Source: Lasiosphaeria ovina (lineage: Eukaryota; Ascomycota; Sordariomycetes; Sordariales; Lasiosphaeriaceae). From it: a DNA stretch of 64,000 nucleotides. The DNA lies in assembly GCA_033439765.1 (NCBI GenBank), contig JAULSN010000008.1:1674001-1738000 (forward strand), in the 5' to 3' direction. Made by a program: the position numbers and the translations under genes. Shown in pieces: positions 24,201 to 37,439 of the stretch. Each line of letters begins with the position of its first letter. Position 1 is the stretch's first letter. The notes under the pieces are model-generated. The model searched no databases and had not been told where the DNA came from. It was given only the letters and a program-made list of their open reading frames with translations.

Positions 24201-27200
24201 TCTCAACTCGAATGAATAGATGCCGTGATGTGACCTTGTCTGAAACAGCCGGCTCTGGGTTACCTGTTGCCTTGGGATGCTGTGTTGTATGCAATGCAGC
24301 CCTACAGCAGATACGCAAGACGGACGGCCAACGGGTAACTTGCAGCAGGTGTGCGAGCGTGCGAGTGCCATGTGCGTGGTGTCGCAATTACGACGCCCAC
24401 GTTTCCAGAAACCCAAAACCCGATCTGGACACCGGGATCTGACGGGCCCTGCAATAGGGAGTGACATGAAACCTCAGATGATGTAAGGCTGTAGGTAAGC
24501 TGGGCGTCGGCGAACTCGGTTCTGCTGCTGTTACAAGGTCCAGGGCTAAACGCCGCGTTGGGACTCGCCCACACACCCACCCCTTTCGCGAGGGAGGCAC
24601 TGTTCCGATTTTGCGGGGACGTCGGTTGTGCGTCTTGGCGCAGACCCGATCACCGGGCCCGCACCTCACTCAGCAATACGGCAGGTGCCGTCTGAGAACC
24701 TCCACTAACCTTTGAGGCTTTGCCTGTTCATTCCAGGCTTCCACCAAAAACCCGGAGACGGGTCTCCACTGCCAGGTGAAAGAGCTGGCACCACAACGGA
24801 ACTGAAGCGATGGAATCCCGAAATCAGCACCGACTACGGATACTACGTAAGGTAATCGTATCTTTCCTTCCATTGTTATCATTATCATTATTATTATTTC
24901 CTTACCTACATCGATAATCGATTCATCTGTAGAGCACTCCGTAAGCCGGCCGAACTAAGTTGAGGTGAGTTGGGTTTCCTTGGCATCCTCCCAAACAGTC
25001 AATCCCGTCATCCACTCCTGTGCATCAAAACTTCACCTTTCACGCTTCCAATCCATCCCTCCCTCCCGAGCATCCGCGGGCGCCCGACATACGTAGAGCA
25101 TCTTACATGATTCCAACTCCCTCCCCACCTTGGCGTAATCATATGCCCTCACCCATTTGACAAACATTTTTGCGTCCTCGGTATACAAGAATGCAATGGT
25201 CAGGTTTGGGCGGGTTCTTGGCAGACAACCTGATGAGGCACCCAAGAGAGGCGCCTGAGGTGGGCGGTGCTGGGGAGGAAGGTTGAGGGGCTTGGCCCAA
25301 GATGATTCATCAGATATCATTTATTTTTCCCTCACACGATTCGCATCTTCTGCCTGTCTACCGCTGTTGCGTCGCTACCTCTTTGTCGCTTGTTTGGTCC
25401 GTTGCAGCGTAGTGTCGGTATGCCTTTCTGTATGCCTCACAATACGCCTCACCAGCCTTGGGTTGGTTTCCTGTTTTCTCACTCGCTCTCTTGTTTCCCC
25501 ACCCCCACGGTTATTAGTTATCAGCCGAAGCAAGCCTTTTTCCAACAAGGTACGGCAGATCTTCCCGGGCCGTGCAAAGCCGAGATGCACCTCCTACCGC
25601 GGCAGGCATCTTCGGAGTCACAAAAGCCACTCTAGCGAGATGCTTGGCTTACCAAAGGTGGTGAAGCTATCGCCACATCTCATCGTCCAAGCGGCTTCCT
25701 AGAGTCTTGATTGGCCAGGCGAAGTAGCCTGCCTACCGACCTAAGGCAGGTTGTTGACCATGGCCATAGACTGTGGTTGCTGACCAACAGCTCTGAGGAC
25801 CCCCCAAGGTATGCAACTAAAAAATACTGTTTCTTCTCGAGCAAGCACTAATGCGGTAGGGTAGTAAACAATCCCCCTTTTCGCTTCTGTTGGCCCATCA
25901 AGACAGCTCCAAACCGTCTAAAAAGGGGAGCACACATGACCAGCCCTGACCAGTACAACAAACAGTACAGGAATTCAAGCGATCTAGTGGCAACTGTTGC
26001 TGAACTTGCCAACCCTGGGCTTAATTTCATCAGTCACTCACCCGGCCCGGTCGACCGCGACGGGCCTCGAAGAAGCTTGATTTCGCCAAAGACGTTCACC
26101 GTCTCCGGCCTCGCAACTACTGAACGAAGGGCCAACGTTGGACCGAGCAAGCGTGGCTTGGAGGGCGGTGACGAGTTGTTCCTACTTCTCCTAGGCACAG
26201 CTTACGAGCAGCCCGAGGGCATAAATCAGTTGATTGCAAAAAGTTTCCCGGCTAGCGCGGATCTTCTGTTTGCAGATGGCGTTGCCGGCTAGTGGTCCCT
26301 TTTCTGGCGCATGGTAAGATTCCGGGAACACACAGGCTTACCGGCTAGTATTTTCTGTTTATTTCTGTCGCCACTCGGGATTATCTGCTCCTGGCGCGGG
26401 AACCGAGGAGCAGAAGGGGGGGCTATGAGGTTTCCGCGGCTGCTTAGTCTGTGAGTCAACGTGTCTCGTTTCTTGGAAAAGAAACGTGTCTATTCGGGCT
26501 AGGGAAGCTGCCGGATCAAGTGCGTATGTATGTGTGTACATTGCTCTACCCTCCATCCAGCGAACACGTTCAGAGCTCTTATCACACATATAACGATATA
26601 CAGCGGTGGCGTAGCTTTGGTATGGCTCGGCAAGATTTCTAGATCGAGTCCAGTGGTGGTGGTACAAGCTTTTTGACTGCTACTAAACGCCTCGCGGATG
26701 GGCCAGGTCGCTAATTTTTGTGGAACACGAACATGTTGTACTCGAAACCCAGAGTTTCTCTAGTCTAGATCCCCGCCGCTGGTGGCGAATTTGATCGTAT
26801 AACCCCCTTTTTAGCACTCTGATATACCCCTGGTTTCATTTTCGTGGTCTTTCTCTCCAGCTCCGCGGAACTCGTTGAAGCTACCCCTGTCTTCTAGAAG
26901 AAGGGGAAAGGGCAGCTCGACTCGGTCCCCATCATCCTTTTCCTGTTTCTCTCGAAACGGCGAGTCAACTCGAGGCTGGACTTGCTCTCAGAGTCGACAA
27001 ATTCGGGTGGCAATGTATCGGCGGGAATACTACTAGCAAATGTAACATCCGAGTTTACCGTTGCATATCTGGTATCTACTTGCTTTAGCTACGAGATGCT
27101 GTACGAGAGCTGCTTGCTCTTCAGAATACCTTACCTATGGGGTCTTGGCGCGCGAGCACCAATTCAGGGACCGATACGCACCCAGGCAACCGGTTCATCA

Positions 27201-28437
27201 AGCGGTGAGGAGACGAAACCTCACTTGCGGGACCACGGCCTCTCCGACTGGCTGCTATTGGGGGGCTATTGAGCAATGTTGTTCTCTTTTACAGGTTTTA
27301 CTGAAGAACAGGGGCCAACCGGAAGCGTTGGAGTAGTCGAGTTGAACCCCTCACCACCACACCCCCCTTTTCTCCGAGAGTATTCAAAACAACCCACCCA
27401 CTTTACGCATTCTTTTGTCCCCATTTTTCTTTTCTTTTTTCTTGTTTTCTTTCTTGACTCCGTTTGGGGGCTTAGCAGAGGTGTCGGAAGCGTGCGATAC
27501 CTTCAACGTTCCGCCGCTTCTGGGGTTGCTCTGAGACGGAATGTGAGACACAAGAATAGGTGCCTGGTTGTGGATTAGCTAGCTCTCTCTCTGGGTCCAA
27601 AAATAAAACGGCACAACTCTACTAGGTAGTAATTTTCATGACAAATCGGGGCATGATTACGAAGTGATAAAATCCTGGGCTTGATTATGCAAGATGTTTT
27701 TGCCCTGGCCTGGCTTCTGCGTGTCAGCAAATCAGACTCTGTAGTGTCAGTCATCAAAGCCAAGCCCGGCACGAAAAAAGGCAGCAGCGATCCATTGCTT
27801 CGGCCCGCTGACCGAGAAGCAGTGGAGTAGCGCCTCACCAGCCACACTACGAAACCGTGACCGGGCAAGGGCCACCGCGGCTGGCAGAGGGGGCTGCCTT
27901 AGCCACAGGTGGGCGGGAGCTACCCGAAGCATCTCTCCCGCCTCCGCCGTCCATCATTTTCGCGCACAGTGCAGCCTAAGCTTGGACACACTAACAAGCA
28001 CAGTGTGTATGAGGCAAGCAGGAACAAACCGCAAAACTTTGGACGCAGCCCGCCCATTTCGTTCCCCAAGCCGAACCTAAGCCTCGCACCTCTCCTCTGG
28101 CGGAGCTCTGTCCTCCTCAATCCTCAGCGAGAGCCTCATTTCTTCTGGAATTTTGGCCCGGAGATGGCCTGTGTTTGCGGTTGACAAACTCAAGTCGTTC
28201 TTTGGTTTTTGATTTCACGTTCGGTTTTTCCTTTTTCTGCCCCGCTCTCCAATTCGCGATTCATCGTGTTTTCCTGTGCAGCAAGCAACACCTCTCTCGT
28301 CAACCCAGGCGTCACTGTCATTAGAGCTCCACAACCAAGTCTGGCGACTTTGCGGATAGCTCCTCCCATTACCAGCTCGCAACAGAGCTTCGTAAAGCTG
28401 CCCGAAGACGATCTACATCGCGCAAACTCCTTTCACG
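21285..28437. other. Gene-poor region between the small acidic gene and mkt1
   Basis: No conserved coding region is recognised in about 7 kb. Two ATG-initiated frames of modest length (25033-25320 on -, 25936-26292 on +) lack recognisable domains. The last few hundred bases before 28438 are probably the mkt1 promoter and leader. Confidence 0.45.
25033..25320 (-). CDS. Possible small hypothetical protein, 95 aa
   Basis: An ATG-started frame of 95 codons. The C-terminal half (TIAFLYTEDAKMFVKWVRAY, then DYAKVGRELESCKMLYVC) has a globular, non-repetitive composition unlike the usual random frames here. I recognise no family, and nothing around it adds evidence. It could be chance or a lineage-specific gene. 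Confidence 0.2.
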   Translation of the reverse strand: MISDESSWAKPLNLPPQHRPPQAPLLGASSGCLPRTRPNLTIAFLYTEDAKMFVKWVRAYDYAKVGRELESCKMLYVCRAPADAREGGMDWKRER

Positions 28438-31372
28438 ATGCCTGGTAAGTTCAATTGTGAAGCCTTCGTCCCTCTCTCTCTCGCTCGCTCGTTGCCGCCT
28501 TGCTCCACTGCCCGGATACCAAAGTTATGTGGGCGTTGCCTCCGACCGAGGGTGGCTGCTGTCACCACACGCGCTGGCGGTTGTTTCACATGTCCTCGAC
28601 TTGCCACGAACTTGGTTCGACCAGATAGCTACCTGCGCCCGTTCGAATCTCTTCCCGAATCTCTGCTCCCCTCGGCTCTCCTGCTGGAACTGCATCGGCC
28701 GATACCTTGGAGATTTGTGCATGGTGCTGCTACAGCCAGCCAAACTGTCACTGGGCTTCGCATCGCCAACATGTACTCCCGCTTCGGTCGCACGACCACC
28801 GCAGAGATAAACGCAAGGTCGTCTGCGTACTTGTTCTGGCGGGCCCTTGACCTCGAACGGCGTTCTCTGTTTTTTTCTGAAATGGGCTATTACAATGTTG
28901 CTGGCGCTGACACAAGTAACGCAGCTCTTGTTGAGGACCCCTGGATTAACAGCCAGGTGGTGTAAGTTGATCTCGATTCAGGTCCCCCCCTTGGCCCCCC
29001 TCTGGACCCCTCTGCATTGGTTGCGCCTTCAGCTTACAGACTCTCTTCAAAGCACGCACTCCATCGCCGAAATCGAGGACTGTGCCATCGCTGTGGACGC
29101 GTCATACTACCTCCAGCTTCAACTCGATGCTCAGCCGTACAACGAGCCGCTCCTCCCCGCCCTCGGCGGCATGACGGGTATACAGAAACGGATTGAAACT
29201 GAGCTGGATCGATGGGCAGCCCACCGTGTGGTCCCGTTGTTCATCTTCAACGGAGTGCCTCTCACGGGCCAAGACGATGTAAACGTGCAGCGCGGCCGAC
29301 AGGCCAACGAGAAGACGGATTTGGCCTGGGATCTGTACTTTAACAGCAGGGCGGACGACGCCGTGGCTGCTTTTGGCCAGCACACCGGTAATGAGCTTTG
29401 TTCCTCGAGGCAATATTTGCTGGCTAATTATACCAGGTGCTTATCGTCCTTCGGCGTTGTATCCCCTTCTCCAGGCAATTCTGAAGAACCGGAAACTGCA
29501 TTTCCTCGTTCCCCCTTTCAACGCTGCTGCGCAGGTATGGCACCATGACTACCGCGGCCGTCTAAGAAGCTTCTGACTTTGAATAGATGGCATATTTTGA
29601 AATGATCGACTCGGACCAGTGCGGCGGCATCATGGGGCCTTTGGAGCTTATGCTGTACCCAATCAGAGATAGCATCATCCGGTCTATCAACTGGGATGCC
29701 GGTACAGTCACCGCGGTTTCCAAAAAGCACATCACGAAGACGCTGAACGTCAGCGAGTCTCTTTTTATTGATGCCTTCTTGATGACGGGGACGTCGTTCC
29801 TGGCCCCGTTCCCGCCTCTCCTGGACCCTTCGGTTGTCAAGGCCCAGCCCTTCTCCATCTCTGACGCGGTTAATATGCTGCGCACGTCGGAGAAGTCGGT
29901 AACGATCATCTGTACGACATTTCATGACATCATCAAGACTCACGATGCTGGCTGGCTGGACAAGTACCGCAGGGCGCGAATGGCTGTTAGCCATTTCATC
30001 TACATTGCCGAGAGTGGTGAAGTCAAAGTCCACGACTACGAACGTCTCACGGGGGACAACCACGAGTATCTTGGCCTTCAGCTTCCCTCAGAGCTTTTCC
30101 ACTACCTCAACACAGGTCTCATTGGGCCGCGTATTTTGAGCTGGATTACTCATGGGCAGTTGCAAGTGCTGCCGACTGTGGACGGATACGCTTCGGACGA
30201 GTACAAAAAGCTTGTGTCGACGCAGCTGGTACCAATTAAGGAAGCAGCACTGGGCCTTCTTATTCCACGACTTCACCGCGGCATCGGCCACAAGGACATC
30301 ACCATGAGAGTCTGGTATGACCGAAACTTCACCTACACTGCATGGAACAATCACGACCAGGCCAACTTCGGAGGTCAGGTAGCCACCTGGAGCGTGGACG
30401 AGTCTACGATCAAGGCGCTCTACCCTGGCTTTGTGCACGGCTCGGTCGGATCAGAGGTCCTCTCCCTGAAGAAGCCGGAATTCGTAGCGCAGACATTCCT
30501 GGGTCCGAAGGAGAAGTTGAAGGGGCTCCAGTCGGCAGAGATGATAAAGTCACTCTGCCTCTGGAGATTCCTTCATGTTCGCGGCTATGTGAATGACCGA
30601 CACGAGCTCACTCGCTGGGGCACAGCTCTAGCAGCGTCCATGTCGGCTTTGGAGCCAACAGTCAAGCAACACCCCGACGTCCCAAACCTCTTTGAGTCCA
30701 TTCTTGTTGGGTTCGAGCTGCTCCGCTTTGAACTCCTCAATGCCCGAAACAAGCATCCGGACCTTCGTGGTCTTCCCCTAAACGGAACCGAAGACGACCA
30801 GTCTAGCTTGCTTCTTATCAGCAGATGCGCAACCTTACTGAAACTTCGACACGAGTCGAACGGATATACCGGACCCCTGAGCAAAAACTTGCTAGCTTTC
30901 CGCTCCCTGGTGTCCGAGGTACGCTCTGCAGACCGCGATCTTGTTGAATCTGTTTTGGCCTCCATGTTCCTGTACGCGCAAGCGAAACGGGACAGGTCAG
31001 ATGGATGGGAGCTGAGCCACCAGTAAGTTCAACACCAGTTTTCACTGTATACGTCTATCCGTTTTACTGACTCTCTCTCCTCCCAGACTCCCGTTCCTTC
31101 ACGATCCGGATGTGGCGCTTGGTATTGCTGTCAAGACTTACTTTGACGAGGTGGCGCTCGAAGACCCTGTGGAGATCCGGGTGTCTAAGAAAAGATGTTT
31201 TCCTACGTTGTATGTGCCGTTTGCTTTGGCATTTGACGAGGATTTGGACATTGCTTGCAACTTCTTCGATGCCATGTACGTCGGCGTCCAGGCTTTGGAC
31301 AGCAACGATGTCTCGTCTGTTGATCGCGCAACTTGGGACAAGGCAGCCAAGTACCTTGAGCTGCGGAGATAA
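28438..31372 (+). CDS. mkt1: Mkt1-like post-transcriptional regulator (XPG-like fold)
   Basis: Six exons: 28438-28444, 28925-28959, 29033-29387, 29437-29534, 29587-31022 and 31087-31372, giving about 738 residues. The N-terminal region (SIAEIEDCAIAVDASYYLQL to about residue 260) is the XPG/FEN1-like nuclease fold of the Mkt1 family, and exons 5-6 cover the conserved Mkt1 middle and C-terminal regions. In yeast Mkt1 binds the Pbp1/ataxin-2 homologue and promotes stability or translation of particular mRNAs; it is thought to be catalytically inactive. The first exon is only seven bases (ATGCCTG). The donor of intron 2 is uncertain: GTGTAAGT at 28960 or GTGGTG at 28957 keeps the frame, while the better-looking GTAAGT at 28962 does not. 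The gene converges on the raf2-like gene. Confidence 0.92.
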
Positions 31373-32772
31373 GCGGACACATTAGTCTCTACTTGCCGGC
31401 ACAGCTCTGTGGTGGATATGAAGGCCATTGAACTGTGACGAGCCTGAGAATTCGGTTGTAGCTAGTTATTCGTGACGAAGCAGCTTATCCGCGACTAAGC
31501 AGCAATTTCTGCTCGCGGTACACTCATGCGTTCGGTATTGGCAATGCTTCGGAGCAAACAGGGCCCTCGTATCTTAGTCTTTGATAGGAAAAGACCGCTG
31601 AAACCAATGACCTAAAAAGGACATGTTCACTCGAGACAAGGGCATAGGCAAAGTTCGAGGGCAATTAGGGGTTTTTAAAAGGAGAAAAGGATCATTGATG
31701 GCGCCCACTTCATCGCCGTAGTTGTCTATAAATCGTGAATATTTACCTAGGTACTCCTAAACCTGGCCATTGTGCTGGTCTAGGAGCAGGTGTTAGCAAT
31801 ACGACGGCTCTTGCATAGCCCGAGGGTTGTTGATTGGCGCGTTGGTTGATATAGTGCTTAGGTCGCGCGAGTTGACTGAAGCGTAGATTTGTTGGCATAT
31901 TCTAGATTAGATCTGTCGGTGCCGTTCAATTGTTTGACTTTTTGCTGTACCGCGGCCAATGCCTGTGTTAACCATGTAATGTGTACGTGATGATGGGTAT
32001 GAGCCATTTACTATACCGCGGCAAATCCCTTTATTTACTTCTAGTATATGCGTAGTAATGGGCATGGGCAATTTAGTTCAATTTTATGATAAATCTAACT
32101 ATGAAAATCTCTCCTTTAGCGGAGCCTCCTTAAGCAGACGAAACAAAATACATGTGAGTCGTGAATATTTATTTACATAGGCACTCTAGTCTCGGCTGAG
32201 TAGCGGCTTCCTTTTGTACAGAGTTACAAATCCCCCGAAACTGATTTCCCCTCCCATACGACCACGCCCCCCATTTGCCCATTGCTAACGTTAAGTAGCA
32301 TAAGATGTATCCATCCGTACACCATATAAACGGACATGTCCTCGTAAAATAAATACCATCAATCCCAAAACGCCATTCCTCCAAACGCCATTCCCGTATT
32401 CACGCCCTCGCGGTATATTTGACAGTGGTTCCCCCATTCCACAATGAATCTCGTGTCGAGGTCGATTGGCCCCGCCGCCCATGCAAGCTAGCCAAGTAGC
32501 CAAGGAAAAAGACCAAAGAAAAAAAGGGGAAAGGGGGGTATCATCACAATGGATATACGTTTGTCATGTACACGGTGAGTGGCGTGGCGTTATGTAAAGC
32601 CCCTTGGTAGTCATTCCGTTATGGCCAAGGTAACGGGGAGGCCGGTGATAAGGGATGAAGCAGAGCGGCGAGGGGTGAATGCTCTGCCACGGGGGGTTTC
32701 TTCAAAAGTAATAAACAAAAGAAAATGAAATAGCGCGAGTAAGGGGGGAGGATGGAGGTTGTCTTTGGCCAA
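31373..32772. other. Convergent 3' intergenic region mkt1/raf2-like
   Basis: 1.4 kb, AT-richer than its surroundings, with no conserved frame. It holds a degenerate 66-base tandem duplication (31948-32079) and two copies of a CGTGAATATTTA string (near 31732 and 32160). Confidence 0.5.
31948..32079. repeat. Degenerate tandem duplication, 66-base period
   Basis: Both units begin TACCGCGGC and end with ATGGGYATG followed by a CAATTTA/CCATTTA-like end. By eye they are about two-thirds identical. Confidence 0.5.
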
Positions 32773-35337
32773 CTATACAATCAAGCGGCGCTTGATCGGA
32801 GCGGGTTCGCCGTTTACGGGGCCGTGTTTTTTGTCGAGAGTTGTCCTGCCTAACGCCTGGATCTTGTCGAGCAAGTGGCTGTGAGGGACGGAAGAGGTTA
32901 GAATATGCTCCAATCTCTGTCAAGAATGGGGTAGATAGATTAAGGTAGAAAGGGAAAACGGGGAGTGGGTAGCATAAAAGGGGAAAACGAAAGGGAAACG
33001 GCACGAAGACGAGAAAACAAAGAGTTAGACAGGCAGAAGTCTTTGGCCATTTGAAGAACTAGTAGGAATACTTTTTCGGCCGCCAAGTTTTACCGCCGCG
33101 GTGAAGGAGGAAAATGCACGATTAACAAAACAGGAGGGAAATACGCATACTTGATGGGCATGTGGCCGCGGCTTTCCTTCATGGCCAGGTTAATCTTTTC
33201 AAGCTGAGCCTCGTGGTCACGGAAGTGGCCAGCAATGATTTCTTGGGCGACCTGGTCCTCCGCGGAGCGGACCACATAGCCGCACCCGTCCTGGTCGCAG
33301 GTCCAGGTTCCGTTGGGGCCAGAGGGCGACATGGTCGGGATCCTCTCAGCATGCACAACCACGCGCACGGCATCCTTGGGCACATGCGTGTGCATTCCAA
33401 CAGACTGGTCGTCATCGTCGTCGGGGTCGTCGAGGCTTCCTAGGTCGCTTGTCTCGTTGGCGTCCTCCATGTTCTCATCCTCGTCAGTTCCTAAGTGGGG
33501 CCTTTTCGACGGCTTCCTCCCACGTCGCCGGCTGCTGCTCTCCTCGTCGTCCATCTCAGAAGCAGGCCGCTTCTTGGACGCAGACAATAAGCGCAACCCT
33601 GCCCCCTTTCCGGATTTTCGACCGGCGGGCTGCAGCTGCTTTTCCGATGGAGGAAACTCGTCATCTGACTCATCCTCTTCCAATTTCTGTGACGCCTTCT
33701 TAGCCTTAGCTCTGTGGTCGATAGCCGGAGGAAGTTCAACAGCGGGCGCCATCTTAGGGGCGCGCGGTGGGAGTTTCATGCGGCGTATTAGTTGAGCGGG
33801 CATCTCTTCTGGTGTGATGTTCTCTGGAGGCTTGTATGGCTCAAGGCTAGTAGTCTTCACGTAGTCATAAAAAGGAGATCCTTTCCATTCCGGACCCAAC
33901 AGTGGCAGAAGCCGCTGTGAATAATATCTCGTGATGTCTTTAGTTGCAGCATAGTTTTTAATCTTACACTTGAAGAACATGGTTGAGTGGATTTTGGGGA
34001 AATTCGCTTTCATCACATCCATTTCGGTAGTGATTTCCTGTAGGATATCTACTAGTCGATCAATGGGGTCGTCGGAGCCAGCATTTTCCGGAGACGAGTC
34101 TCGAGAAGCTGGCGATGGCGATGGCTTCAAACTTGCCGGCGTATCCGCAAGTTGGTGATATATGGCCGGAAGGGGTACGGGCGTTTCGATTGGAAATTTA
34201 GCTTTAGCTTTTCCCTTGTCCGGGGGAGTGGGCTGTGGGCTTTGCGATGGCCCGACACCACTCATTTTCACGTCCTTGGATTCACTGAACTGTCTTCGAG
34301 GCCTACCAGACTTGCTGCTGGGCCGTTCTGGAAGTGACGTATTTCGGAGGGCATTTTCAATATTTGCCGTGCCGGTACCAGCAGTCTCTGGAGGCGGTTG
34401 GACAGCCGCCGCTTTGGGAACCGCTTTGGCGGTTTTGCCTTTCAAGTCCTAGCTCTTGTTAGTTACTTACAACTACGTAGTCATCAGAGAGAGCGTCCAC
34501 CCTTGATGGTTGACGTACAGGGTGTGATTGATGAATCCACTTGGAGAAGAGCGTGGATTCCCATTTCACATCGACCTCTTTCGGAAAATGCGCGATCAGA
34601 AACTGCGCCCACTTGTGACAACGCGCTTCCACTTCGTCGCGGGTCACTCCATCTCCGACGGCGACGGCATACTAAGCAGAGTTAGCTGTGTGGAGGCGAG
34701 GGGACATGCCAGTAGGGGGGCGCTGACCTTGAAGAAAATGTCGTCCAGAGTTGGTGCTGCCAGGGATTTTTTGCTCTTCTTTTTCGCCCGCAATGCATTC
34801 TGGTGCTTGTCGTAGACATCTAGCACTTCGTAGTAGAGAGTGACTGCCTCGCGGATTTGAGAATACATGGCTTCGTATTTCGGCGAGGGGACGATCTCGA
34901 ACCAGCCCGCAGCGCCTGAAACCCAGAGAGTGAGGGGGTCGTATCCAATCGAATAGCGCTCCGACTGGCATATTTCTATGGGCACGGATATGGACTTGCT
35001 CATCGGCTTAACAACTGGGACATCCTTAGCATTTCGCAATGGCCCAAGCGGGCAACGGTCTAGACGTACGATTGGCAAGAAGCTCGGGGTCATCATCAAT
35101 CTCGAGTTTGCCGCGAAATATCATGGGGCCCTCAACATGGACTAGCAATGGGTTTGCCAGAGTCGTGCCGTCTTTTTGATAGATAACCGCATCCGTCAAC
35201 ACGTAGCAAGGCCAGTTGCTATCTGGTACTGCCGGCGAGGTCGGCCGGAGGATCGAAGATTCTCGGGTCCAGCGGACTTGCGCTTCCTCGACAGAGCCCA
35301 CTGTCGAATTCGACGCTCTTCGTCGGCGGCCCGCCAT
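32773..35337 (-). CDS. Raf2/DIM-7-like RFTS-domain zinc-finger protein
   Basis: Five exons: 35070-35337, 34728-35014, 34519-34671, 33151-34448 and 32773-32878, giving 703 residues. Residues about 40-190 match the replication-foci-targeting (RFTS) domain known from DNMT1: WPCYVLTDAVIYQKDG, then GPMIFRGKLEID, then YSIGYDPLTLWVSGAAGW and a PSPKYEAMYSQIREA helix. A Ser/Pro/Lys-rich, acidic middle follows. Near the C-terminus is a C2H2-type finger with Cys620, Cys625, His644 and His648. No methyltransferase motifs are present. In fission yeast Raf2 and in Neurospora DIM-7, RFTS proteins of this kind act with the CUL4-type ligase complex that directs H3K9 methylation; that role is inferred. The last exon (HLLDKIQALGR to RRLIV) is needed; reading through the intron gives an unrelated tail. 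It shares a divergent promoter with pus4. Confidence 0.82.
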
Positions 35338-36051
35338 CGCGAGACCTTGTCGTCGTTGAGGTAAGGAATCGTGTCGCGTGGCGTGTCGGATCGTGGTGTG
35401 GCTTGGCTTGTCGCAGTTCCCCCTCGGGCCCCCAAACCTGCCCGCCCAGTTACAGCAGTCGGGAGAAAGGCGGGAAAATTGGAAAATGAAAAGAAGCAGA
35501 AATAGACGACGAAAATCAAAGAGACCAATCCATCAAACGCATGCAGGGTTTCTGCAATACGCACTTTGGCACGTCTTGCTTTGACGTGGAAAACAGTCTG
35601 ACGGAGGGAACGGAGGATGTAGGTACTAGGTACGGTAGTCGCAAAACTACACAGTAGCCCTACACACCACGCGACGCGAGGCTCCGATTGTCAAATAGAT
35701 GGAAGGCGGGGCGTCTTTGAAGAAACAGGGATCAGCCCAGGAACCGTTCGCCCACCCCACCAATCCGTCTCATCTCCTCCAATCAAGTCGGTTAGTGTGG
35801 TCTCCTCCTTCCGTGGGCCCCTGTTGCTGCCCCCCACTGTCAATTGGCAAAATAATTTCCAGTAATAATCGCAAACACTGCCGCAGCGCCAAGACCAAGC
35901 AAGAAGCTCTCGTCGTTCATTATTTGCGCTTCCGGGCTGGACTTTCCATCCAAGACCGCGAAGGTTATTTCTGCTCTGATATTTCGCCCCCGAATCCAAA
36001 ACGAGCATCTTCAGTTCGTCGCCGACCCCCAAGGTGACGCCGCGGCTGCAA
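35338..36051. promoter_or_regulatory. Divergent promoter of raf2-like gene and pus4
   Basis: 714 bases between two divergent start codons. Two CCAAT boxes are present at 35760-35764 and 35779-35783. No TATA box is obvious. Confidence 0.6.
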
Positions 36052-37407
36052 ATGCTCAACGGGTTTTTCAAGATGGCGAAAACCAACATTGTCGAGGGCG
36101 TCTTCGGTATGATGCGCCTCCCTTGCTCTTGGACCAAACCTGCAAAGACGTGACAGCTAATAATCCCCGTCGCGACCAGGAATCAACAAGCCCATTGGCA
36201 TGAGCTCCGCTCAGGTCATTCGAGACTGCCAGAATTACTTCAACCCCTCCGAGCTTTTTGCGCCTCTTCTGAAGCAGGAGAGAGATGCTCGCGAAAAGGA
36301 GTCACACTACCAGCAGAAGCGGCGGCGCAATGTCAAACGACAGCTCCAGGTCAAAATTGGGCACGGCGGCACTCTGGACCCTTTGGCTACAGGCGTTCTG
36401 ATCCTCGGCGTGGGGAAAGGCACCAAGTCGCTACAGGACTTCCTGACCTGCACCAAGACCTACGAGACTGTTGTTCTGTTTGGCGCCAGCACCGACACGT
36501 ACGACCGCGTGGGCCGCATCATCAAAAAGGGAAAGTATGATGATATCACACGCGCCGCCGTCGAAAAGGCGCTCGAGAGCTTCCGCGGGAAGTATAAGCA
36601 GATGCCCCCGCTCTACTCGGCATTGAAGATGGAGGGCAAGCCTCTCTACGAGTACGCGCGGGAGGGGAAGCCGATCCCTCGGGAAATTGCTACCAGGGAT
36701 GTCGACGTTACGGAGATGGAGCTCGTCGAGTGGTACGAGCCGGGGACGCACAACCACCGGTGGCCTGCCGAAGAGGCCGAACAAGCCGAGAAGAACCTAG
36801 TTGACTCGGTTTGGCGCGTCGCTAAAAAACAGGCGACCTCAGAAGACGAGCCCGGCAAGCTGACCCCTGAGCAGGAAGAAGAGGAAACAAAGGCGCTGGC
36901 CGAATATCAGAGTAATAAGCGCCAGGCTGAGGAGCGCGTCGACGGTCTTGTGCGCGAGGACCTCCAATCGCCTAAGCGTAGGAAAGTAGAGCAGGCAAAG
37001 CAGCCCGAGCCCATGATGTCCGGCGCGCTCGGTGACCTGCCGCCCGTCGGCAGAGGCTCAAATCTCGTCCCGCCTCCACCAGCGCCTAACACACCACCGC
37101 CATGGGAGGGCAAGGGCCCCCCGGCAGCCAGGATTCGCATGATTGTGACATCGGGTTTCTATGTCCGAAGCCTATGCCACGACCTGGGTGAGAAGCTAGG
37201 CTGCGGTGCCATGATGGCCGAGCTCTCCCGGACTCGGCAAGGAATATTTGTTCTAGGGGGCAACAACTGCCTCGAGTACACCGATCTTACCCTGGGGGAA
37301 GCAGTCTGGGCCCCGAAGGTTGAGAGCATGATGGACTTGTGGAACAATCGGGGTACGGTTGCCGTGCCTTCCGCCAGTAAGCCTGCCGAGCCGTCAGCCA
37401 AGACCGA

Positions 37408-37439
<32 letters not shown>

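Noticed and set aside
28601..28670. tRNA T-loop-like GTTCGA strings
   Set aside because: GGTTCGACCAG and GTTCGAATCTC lack a matching A box, acceptor stem and anticodon arm at the right spacing. No other site in the window passed this test.
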